Below, one piece after another: positions 56,585-64,000 of a stretch of 64,000 bases of DNA. Origin of the DNA: Chamaelirium japonicum (Eukaryota; Streptophyta; Magnoliopsida; Liliales; Melanthiaceae); contig OX393550.1 of assembly GCA_947650365.1 (NCBI GenBank), positions 46,787,360 through 46,851,359 on the forward strand, in the 5' to 3' direction. The translations under genes were made by a program, and so were the position numbers. The notes beneath the pieces were generated by a model. That model made no database searches and was not told the DNA's origin. It saw nothing but the letters and a program-made list of their open reading frames with translations. Every line of letters begins with the position of its first letter. Position 1 is the first letter of the stretch.

Positions 56585-56987
56585 GCAGGATTTATACCGA
56601 CGGATATTAAATTTCCGTCGGTATTGAATATATTTACCGACAGAAACAAATATCCGTCGGTAACAATATACTCAATACCGACGAAAATATAACATCCGTC
56701 GGTATAAATAATATCATATTTTTATTTTATATATTAATTTATAATACCGACAACTATATTTATTACCGTCGGTAATATATATACTTTACTGACGGAAGGG
56801 ATTTATTCCATCGGTAAAGAAATTATGCTGACGGACTTTATTTGACTGTCGGTAATTAAAATAAGAAAACTAATTAAAAATTTAAACTTATTATACCGAC
56901 GGATAATATTATTATCGTCGGTAAAATGAATATTATTACTGACGGTAATAAAATATTCCGTCGGGAAAATATGTCTTTTTTGTAGTG
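56585..56987. repeat. Outer right subterminal array and CACTA terminus
   Basis: TACCGACGGATATT and CCGTCGGTA motifs alternate, ending with TGTCTTTTTTGTAGTG (to 56987). The order from the end inward (terminus, array, GGAGG-rich block) repeats the order array then GGAGG-rich block seen further in. Confidence 0.85.
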
Positions 56988-57129
56988 CCGCTGGCCGAAA
57001 AAGGGGAACGAGACCGATTATGACGGTCTGGCCACCGAGTATGGCTTCGCTATTCCGGCAGTTCTTCAGCCGCATCAGTCGATCATTTTTTCGAGGATCA
57101 GGCCACCGCATTTGATGGTGTAACAACCG

Positions 57130-57605
57130 CACGTCGGGAGAAATTCTTGGAACCACCGCATATGGTATGAAATCTCGAAGATTTGCATCAGTGCGAATTC
57201 TGCCTTCTACGCGCGCTTCATCAAAAACCCTAGCAAAGATCGATTAATTGATTGATCTACTTACAAAGCGACGAAACCCTAGCGTCTGGTGCTCCTCGTT
57301 CCTATTGGCCGACGATCCTAGCAGCGAAACCTAGCTCCATTGCCGTTGGGTGCCCCTCGTAGCCGATTCAAAAGGTAAAAATTTTAGTTTTTTTTTCTTC
57401 TTGGTCTTCAAGTTTTTTCAGATCTGATTCATTTCTACGATTGTTTGTTAGGATTAATCATTTGCTTCAGGGCTGCGATTGCTCGGTACTGCTTGCTCCG
57501 AGGTGATTGACAAAGCCAAGGGAGACATCATTTCCTTTGTATCTCGTGGCAGTGCACTCAAGGTCGGCAGCATCAACTACTTAGGAGTAGTGGATTATTC
57601 AAGAG
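57130..57605 (+). other. Exon-like fragments of an unrecognised gene
   Basis: A leader-like stretch with AAAACCCTAGC and GAAACCCTAGCGTC ends in a donor (AAAG|GTAAAA, 57374/57375). A second segment, 57471-57605, lies between an acceptor (CTTCAG) and a donor (AGAG|GTAAAT). It is open for 44 codons and includes ACSEVIDKAKGDIISFVSRG and ALKVGSINYLGVVDYSR. The protein is not recognised. No further exon is found downstream, so it is either a captured or truncated gene, or a gene whose remainder was displaced by insertions. Confidence 0.35.
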
Positions 57606-58010
57606 GTAAATTTATTTTCATGTTGTCTTAACCATTGTCTTTTCGTTCTTTGTCGGTCATGCCCGCTTAAAAGTAGTATTCCTTGTTCACTTTAGAAAAT
57701 AGTGACATGATCGATAACCTCGGCATTTGTTGTATAGTAGGAGATTCAATTTTATTTATCTTTAGGTTTTGTGGTTATATAAGAGATTCAATTTCATTTA
57801 TCATTAAAATTTTGATATATAATGCAAGCATAGTTTACTAAAATATTTGATTTTCATTATAGTAGGGAAGTGCTTAAAAGTGTCAATTATAACTCATAGT
57901 TTTCTCTTTTAGTACTTGCATTAATTTTTTGCAATTGCCTTAGTGAAATTCCTCATTCACTGGTGTACGTGGATGTATTGCAAAAATTAAGGTGTTTTCC
58001 TAAAAAAATT

Positions 58011-58016
<6 letters not shown>
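57606..58016. other. AT-rich, no gene
   Basis: Intron-like AT-rich sequence following the last donor site. A segment around AGGAGATTCAATTTTATTTAT (57739) recurs as AGAGATTCAATTTCATTTAT (57781). No ORF of note. Confidence 0.4.
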
Positions 58017-58066
<50 letters not shown>

Positions 58067-58092
58067 GTATGTATGTATGTGTGTGTTTGTGA
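58017..58092. repeat. (GA)n and (GTAT)n microsatellites
   Basis: A GA tract of about 46 bp is followed by GTATGTATGTATGTATGTGTG. Confidence 0.9.
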
Positions 58093-58134
58093 TTATCTCT
58101 TGACGACTTTTACAAACCGTAAAAAAGATATTTA

Positions 58135-58490
58135 TTGAGGGGTTAGGGGGTTAGTGAATGGTTAGGGTTAGGCCGGTTTAGTATTATAGGCTTAGTGGTT
58201 TAGTGCTTAGGGTTAGGTTTATGATTACAATTAGTAATTACTATTAGGGCTATGGTTACGGGTTAGGATTAAATATGGGGGGTTAGTGGTTAGGGTAAGG
58301 GTTAGTTATTATGGTTAGGTTTAGTGTTCTGCGCAACTAGGGTTACGTGTTAGGGTTACATATATGTCTAGGGTTAGGGTATTAGTGGTTAGGATTAGGT
58401 TTTGGGTTACGCTTAGTGGTTAGGTCTATGATTACAGGTTAGGGTTCGGGAGTAAGGAGTTATGGTTAGGTTAGTGGTACAGTATGGTGT
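58135..58490. repeat. Degenerate telomere-like repeat (GGTTAGGGTTAGG)
   Basis: GGTTAGGG, TTAGGGTTAGG and one-step variants fill about 350 bp. The repeat step is mostly TTAGGG-like rather than the common plant TTTAGGG. Units are scattered and imperfect, so it may be an old interstitial telomeric tract or simple-sequence expansion. Confidence 0.55.
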
Positions 58491-58632
58491 AGGAGAGAGC
58501 GAGACTGAGAGGGCGAAATTGAGAGCGCGAGAGAGCGGATCGTGTCATGGATCATCCTAGACATGATCATCCTATAGAGGATCGTGTCATGGATTTTATC
58601 TTTCACAAGGTCATCCTATACAGGATTGTGTC

Positions 58633-59150
58633 ATGGATCCAAGTTTCGAGGATGCGGAAACACAAGATTCTGATGTTCCATCTCATGAATATGGTCCAAT
58701 GTCGTCTGGAGGTAAACTAATTATTTATCATGTTAAGATCACTTGCTGTATATGTTATTGTGTTTCTAACAATCAAAGATGATCTTACTTTAATTCTACT
58801 ATTATTTTCATTCAGGATCCTGTTCTTATAAATGGAAGAGGGGCACTGCAAAGAGAATCTCTCGACTAAGTAGAGAGAAGGACAAACTTCAAGTCAGTAT
58901 TTCACAAGGTCGGCCTGTGGGCCCGAATAAGGATAAGTTTCTTACAAGCTCAAATCATTGGAAACAAATAACCTCAGACAAGTCCAGCAATCGGACCATT
59001 GGAAACAAATACCCCTCTTTAAATTCTATTAGCCTCCTTCAGTCAAGTCCAGCAATCGGACCATTGCAAACAAATACCCTCAGACCCGTGCAAAATCGCA
59101 AATCATTGCAATCAAATACCAAGAACCAAAATATGACATATAATCTATAA
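58633..59150 (+). pseudogene. CACTA accessory (Transposase_24-like) gene fragment
   Basis: ATG 58633 opens MDPSFEDAETQDSDVPSHEY, which ends at a donor (GGAG|GTAAAC, 58711/58712). After an acceptor (TTCAG, 58815) the frame continues as GSCSYKWKRGTAKRISRL and then LQVSISQGRPVGPNKDKF. The pattern of a short acidic start and then a K.l.r.....v.i...GqPvG motif is typical of plant En/Spm accessory proteins. After about 58960 the reading becomes repetitive (TCCAGCAATCGGACCATTG twice) and ends at 59150, so the gene is truncated. The W/KF core and the coiled coil are absent. Confidence 0.5.
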
Positions 59151-59226
59151 ATACAAGATATTACGGCTTTAAAAAATTTCAACTATACTTTTGAGCTTAA
59201 ACTATATTTCATTGGAAAAAAATATA

Positions 59227-59975
59227 CCTTAATCATTCATGCAGTAAGGGGTCATAATCGTCTGTACGTGGAGGATGTGGAAGGCGTGGAGCTGAAGGCC
59301 AGAAACAGCCATCCTGTAGCATCTGTGTGAAACTTTGCTGATATGGTATCTGTGACGTCATTGATGCAAATGTATCCTACGAAATTTAATTATAAAATAC
59401 TAACTTTATAAAATTATAATAATAATTTAATTGTTTATTGATTTGGGATTACGAATATTCTTACCATTCATGTCTACAATTTGAACACCATAGCCGTACC
59501 CGTCGAAGAAACTAGCTAATATCTTGAAAATTTACTTATAATCCATGAACTACTGCACTCAACCGCTTGTTCTCATCTGCCAAATGTTCATGTGATTCTT
59601 TTCGGTTCTCGTCTGACAAGCGCTCATGTGATTCTGTTAGATCTGTTACATGCCTCTCCAACTCTACTTATGATGGATGTTGTGAGCCGAAGTACTCTTG
59701 TCGTCTAATGCCCTGACCCTCATCTCGTACGCGACAATGACTCTCTGGACCAAGAACCTCCCGGAATATCGTATCCTAATCTACAGTCCCAGAGGTCTCC
59801 CTGGACTGCTCTATCATCACATCCATCTGACTTTGTAATGTTAGAGAAGAAAAAAAAAACAATAAGAGTGGATTTGTAGAAAACGGTATATATAGTCAAG
59901 TCATAGGAAACTAACGTTGAACCGGCTTACTGTAACCTCCTGGGTGTGCGGGTTAGCAGTGGTTCCATCAGCCTT
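59227..59975 (-). pseudogene. CACTA accessory gene, 3' part, decayed
   Basis: Minus-strand reading with stops gives KADGTTANPHTQE near 59960, IFREVLGPESHCRVRDEG near 59745, a leucine/glutamate-rich stretch (VELERHVTDLTESHERL near 59650), and MTSQIPYQQSFTQMLQ near 59350. The GPE..GRVR motif followed by a coiled coil is characteristic of Transposase_24-type accessory proteins. In-frame stops and the missing start mark it as dead. Confidence 0.5.
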
Positions 59976-60395
59976 TACATGACAGTTATTTCACATCTTC
60001 TTGCGACTCGATTCCCGGCCAAATTCTATACGTTGCATGCAAGTGAAAGCTATAAGACCACTATCTTATTTATTTTAGCTTTTACACAATATCATGCATT
60101 TCAAAATTCTAAAATAATATATACCAGATTCTCTTTTCTCTGTGCGAAGCTCGTTCGCCCAGATACGTGTATGACATGTTGATGTTTGTGATTCCCTGTA
60201 TTCCTATCACTAGCTTGTAGCCTATAAAACAATATGTATAACTTATTAGTATGAATAATAATTCTAAACATTGCACTAATGTATAACTATAGAAATAATA
60301 CACCTTCCACCATGTTTATGAAAATATCTCCTCGCATATCCTAGTCTAAGTCACGCTATTCATGGACTCCGACCATGATCACGCGCGCGATCGCG

Positions 60396-60930
60396 CACGC
60401 TATAAGAAAAGACAATTTCTGTGACACAACAGAGCATCGCCAAAAGTGGCCATATTCATCGTGAAATATCTTTTGCGACGCTTCCAACTGCGTCGCCAAT
60501 TCCCCATCTAAGAATACTTTTGGCGACGCGATCAAATTGCGTCGCCGAAAGCTTAACCAATTGCGACGCAATAAGCGTCATAAATTAAAACAAAAAATGT
60601 CGCTAAAATGATCTCCCATATCGTAGAAACAACTAACTTTAACTTATATATAAGGCATTTAGTGATGCACCATTTGCATCGCCGAAAGTTTTAACATTTG
60701 GTAACGTATATAATAGCGTCGCCAATAACAACTAGCAAATAAATAATAGCGTCGCAGAATGTATACTTTGGCATCGCATAATATATACTTTTAGCGACAT
60801 AATAATTGCGTCATCGATTTTATCCAATGAATCAAATATATACGTACATTAGACAATGCAGTCATCGCGTCTTAGAATATACGCATTCAGTGACGTAATG
60901 TATTACATGCGTTATCAAAAGTCAAATGCT
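60396..60930. mobile_element. Second CACTA-type end with GCGTCGC subterminal repeats
   Basis: CACGCTATAAGAAAAGAC at 60396 resembles the CACTATAAGAAAA end of some plant CACTA families. It is followed to about 60930 by many GCGTCGC/GCGACGC motifs (for example TTGCGTCGCCGAAAG, TAGCGTCGCCAATAA). The motif differs from the TACCGACGG motif of the large element, so this is another family. The opposite end was not found. Confidence 0.5.
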
Positions 60931-61365
60931 TAATATTTTTTGGTTAAATTTTAAATTTTTTTCTTTGAAATCTTTATGCACATATATTCATCGACATATA
61001 TTTCAATAAAAACAAAAGTACACAAATATTAATTTAAGTCAGATCAAAATGCAAAATTATTCTTATAAGTACATGTGTTTATCCATACTCTTTTCTATTA
61101 AGGATCAGTAACACAACCTTACATCTATAACATCAATGCAGGGCTACAAAAAAATCTCATATCCTTGAAGATGACGCCACATCTTTTTTTAAATAACAAA
61201 TAAAATGATAGAAACTGATGGCTAATATGATCCGTCCGTAGTCCAATGAAGTCAATCGTCCATCTATGTCAAAAAAAAGGAAACGTATTAATTAGTTTTC
61301 CATGAAGTAGTTAAGTTATTTTCTCATTATAAGAATCAACTTAAAGAATTGCATTATATTAGAAA
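60931..61365. other. AT-rich, no gene
   Basis: No ORF with a known motif and no clear repeat. It lies between the subterminal repeats and the accessory gene fragment, as expected for the 3' side of a small CACTA derivative. Confidence 0.4.
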
Positions 61366-62130
61366 TCAATGCATTGATATATTAGATACTAACCAAGAAG
61401 GCATCACATGATCGTCACCCGATAAATTCTCCCTACTCTGACACTTTGAAACAAAACCAGTCCGTCGCAGGGTATCCATCATAAATGACTGAAAAGTCTG
61501 AAACTTTTTAATTTTCTTGTTTTGGTGTTCAATCTGCTGTTGTTGACTTTCATTCAGGCCTTTGAGTGATGCTAGCTCATCTTTAAGGCTCCTCACCTTC
61601 TCAGTTTATACCTTGGAAAGATTAGTAGTTCTAGAGGATAAGGGCTTCGAGTCCACCCCAAACCCTCTCAAGTACCCTGACCTCGAGCCAATGACTTCAA
61701 TAGACATCTCCTCTTGGCTCATGGGTACTGCATCAAGCTGTGAACACTTATCTTGTAATTCTACAAATGCTTCCTGTCATTTTTACAAGAACTAAACAAA
61801 TTAGTTTACCAAACCGTGCCACAAGCTTCTCTGTCCCCTTGCCTATGGTCAGCCCCCGTCCACACCTCGTGCTCGGAGCTGAGACTACAAAGAAGAAAAT
61901 GATGTTTGAGTTAGTATGTATAACACAGTAAAGTAAGACAGAAATTCTATATAAAAAATATTTTACAATTCCTACCAATGCTACTGGCCTCAGTCGGTGG
62001 ACTAGTTATAGGTTCATGTGGTATCAATACAAGTTGGGATGGTGCAGGCTGGGGTTGATACCGTGTTCTCTCCGTTGGAGACACTATAGGTGTGAAAGTT
62101 GATGGAAGATAGATCCGTTTACGCCCGGGA
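61366..62130 (-). pseudogene. CACTA accessory-like gene, internally deleted
   Basis: The start MVPGRKRIYLPSTF is near 62130; a second segment has STRCGRGLTIGKGTEKLVAR (near 61875). A third has QLDAVPMSQEEMSIEVIGSR and SGYLRGFGVDSKPLS (near 61700). A coiled coil follows (SLKDELASLKGLNESQQQQI near 61560, and FQSFMMDTLRRTG). Order and motifs fit the start and end of an En/Spm accessory protein with the central conserved core missing. Splice sites between segments were not all resolved. Together with the GCGTCGC repeats it suggests a non-autonomous deletion derivative. Confidence 0.45.
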
Positions 62131-62156
62131 ACCATTGATGCGACTTGACAAAACAA

Positions 62157-63016
62157 AATAAGTCACGGACATTAGATATTATAAAATTTCATATTAAGTA
62201 TTATTACAAGTCTAATTAAAATAAATAGAGAAAAAAATATGATCTTTATACAAGCCCATAATAAAGATGTGCAACATTTATATTAACATATTCAACTTAG
62301 TGGCAGCACTAATCAAAACATAACAAAGAAGCACTTGAGCAAAACACCTTGAATAGCTTAGATGGGCTAGACACAAGGGCCTATGCTTATAGGTTATCAA
62401 CCAGACAAAAACAATGTTAAAACACAATATTGTTTAAAGAAATATATTTCATAGAACAAAAAATTCATAAGCCATTTTCTCACCCCTCACTACCAATATT
62501 GTTATAAACTCAACCCAATCCATGACCCTTTGTCACGTAAGGCCAATAATTTTCTCTCGTAGATTGAATGAGTAGACTGCACGACCGGCTGCACGTGAAC
62601 ATGCTCGAATATACCTTACTTAGCTGCAAAAGATAATTTAATAAAGTGGAACCATTATTTGTGTAATACTCTATATGCATATATGGAAGACCATATTTGA
62701 ATTTGATGTCAATACGTAGATAGACATGGATAAATATTTGGGATCAATGGCTCAGATGATCTCGTTAAAGATCCTACATTGAATCTTATGGCAAGGTCAT
62801 TGGATTAGCAAAGACCTTCGTTATGAAGCGGGTTCAGAAAGGCACCCCAAAGTGCTGTTAAGCATAAAAAGAAAAAATACCTTTATCATTAATTTATCAA
62901 AATCAGATTTTATCTTTGCTAGGTTTGCAAATGAGACAATAATAAATGTTAAATAACTTAAATTCTCTAAGACGTTAAACTTGAAACATTACTTAAACAC
63001 AATGAAGCATGAATAT
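62157..63016. other. AT-rich, no gene recognised
   Basis: No ORF over 60 codons, no tRNA and no clear repeat. The right end of the GCGTCGC element should lie here or beyond if it is intact, but no TTCTTATAGTG was found. Confidence 0.4.
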
Positions 63017-64000
63017 TGTAACGCACCGGTATTTTACGGATTTAAATCAACCCGTATAACACTGGGGTGTTAGAAGAGAAATTTGATATAAAATAAATCC
63101 CATCAAATATGGAATTAATTTGAGTCTCTTTTATTCTTAACCATGCATTATAATATAAAGGTGTGATACATGGCTTGAAATATAAAAGCCTAAAACTTAA
63201 TTGCGACATCAACTCTTCATATCTCCGCTCCCGTATTCTCGTAATAGGGAGTGTATACTTGTCCTGTAGGATCAGTCTCTATAAGGTTCATAACACCTGT
63301 AGGGGGTGAGTGTAATCCACTGACTCACCTATTAAACCTAGTTCATTCATGGTAAGATAAATGTATTGAAAACAACAGTTCACATGAATATGAATAGTAA
63401 TTTAAAAGTCATTGATCATCCGATTCCCTTTTATGCTCAAATCAGGGTAGGAATCACAATCATACCCGGATATTTTTTTTGTCTGAAATAGGGTTAGTCC
63501 CACACCTAGGTTTTTTTTTGGCCTTAGCTAGGGCTAGCCTCACACCCAGGTTACTTTTTGGCCTCAGCCAGGGCTAGACCCACACCCAGGATACTTTTTG
63601 GCCTCAGCCAGGGCTAGCCTCACACCCAGAATTATCTTTTAGGCCCACAAGCCAGGGACAGCCCCACACCCAAGATTTATCTTTTAGGCCCACAAGCCAA
63701 GGACAGCCCCACACCCAATTGAAATGATCAACACATCTTAAAAATTAGCTAATCCATAACATACTACCATTATTTCAATGACATACACTTATCAAGGATC
63801 AACTAGGTTTAGTCCCCTACTTGAAGCATCGTAGAATATTTCTCCTTATAAGGATGCCTTAGTAAGCTCACGACCTGAAATATATTGTTATATTTTTTTA
63901 GTTTTTACTATAATTTTTTCAAGGATTTGTCGGAAACGAATTCCGATGTGGATTTTTTAGGTTTGTTAATTAAACTTATTTGTTTAATATATTTTATTTT
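63017..64000. repeat. Probable chromovirus LTR, running off the window
   Basis: TGTAACGCACCGGTATTTTACGG at 63017 resembles the TGTAA..CCGG starts of plant chromovirus LTRs. The following kilobase is non-coding and contains a minisatellite, as in long Tekay-type LTRs. The other end and any internal region lie outside the window. Confidence 0.35.
63475..63720. repeat. Minisatellite, about 50-bp unit, five units
   Basis: Units share GGCCTCAGCCAGGGCTAG and CACACCCAGG, then a T-rich spacer. The last two units change to AGGCCCACAAGCCAGGGACA, so two subtypes are present. Confidence 0.85.

Larger units (their letters stand above)
41374..56987. mobile_element. CACTA (En/Spm) transposon, about 15.6 kb, with two transposase genes and 181-bp arrays
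   Basis: The left end CACTACAAAAAAAACAG (41374) and right end ATGTCTTTTTTGTAGTG (56987) are inverted repeats of the CACTA type. Next to each end are many TACCGACGG/CCGTCGGTA motifs, the expected subterminal binding sites. Inside, on the minus strand, are an intact TNP2 (50326-53067) and a TNPA-like gene (46990-48690). Two arrays of a 181-bp repeat flank the TNPA-like gene in opposite orientation. The three bases outside the ends differ (GCA and CCG), so no target duplication is seen; one end may belong to a related nested copy, since the right side has two subterminal arrays. Confidence 0.8.

Noticed and set aside
41374-56987. Three-base target duplication for the CACTA element
   Set aside because: The outside bases are GCA and CCG and do not match. 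Left open rather than forced.
1-64000. tRNA genes
   Set aside because: The TGGTATCAGAGC matches are retroelement primer sites, and no cloverleaf with box A and box B was recognised by eye.

Overview
The window looks like a repeat-dominated stretch of a flowering-plant nuclear genome. Supporting signs are plant LTR-retrotransposon lineages, plant LINEs with DUF4283/CCHC ORF1 proteins and a plant RNase H, an En/Spm CACTA element, Helitron ends, and one GC-rich gene for a secreted plant pectin methylesterase/invertase inhibitor. The GC-rich codon use of that gene and a TTAGGG-type telomere-like patch hint at a monocot, but this is only inference. No rRNA or tRNA gene was found, and no prokaryotic feature.

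Left part (1-17919): small TIR elements, then the inhibitor gene (minus strand, 3913-4546, with a TATA box but a one-base frameshift). Next come long CT microsatellites, into which a 12.1-kb Ty3/gypsy chromovirus of Tekay/Del type has inserted (5792-17914). Its two 3639-bp LTRs have equal length and differ at only about ten sites, all transitions; an ATCTC target duplication flanks it. Gag is broken by a 13-bp tandem duplication. Pol, from protease to chromodomain, is open. A 130-bp GT-AG intron appears to join gag to pol in frame.

Middle part (17920-41340): nested and decayed repeats. They include Helitron 3' ends, Tourist-like and hAT-like foldbacks, an old LINE carrying a scrambled filler segment, and a complete 5.7-kb LINE with a poly-A tail and target duplication. 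A paralogous segment at 20450-20790 preserves the empty site of that LINE and of a MULE-type MITE. A DUF4283 LINE ORF1 is split by a solo LTR, and a copia 5' end follows.

Right part (41374-56987): an autonomous-looking CACTA element of about 15.6 kb. It has CACTACAAAAAA ends, subterminal TACCGACGG repeats, a two-exon TNP2 transposase and a six-exon TNPA-like gene on the same (minus) strand. Two arrays of a 181-bp tandem repeat lie in opposite orientation on either side of the TNPA-like gene. In this family TNP2 is the catalytic protein and the TNPA-type protein binds subterminal repeats; the arrays are extra and resemble young satellite DNA.

Far right (57000-64000): exon-like debris, a telomere-like patch, fragments of other CACTA accessory genes, a second type of subterminal repeat (GCGTCGC), and a probable chromovirus LTR running off the window.
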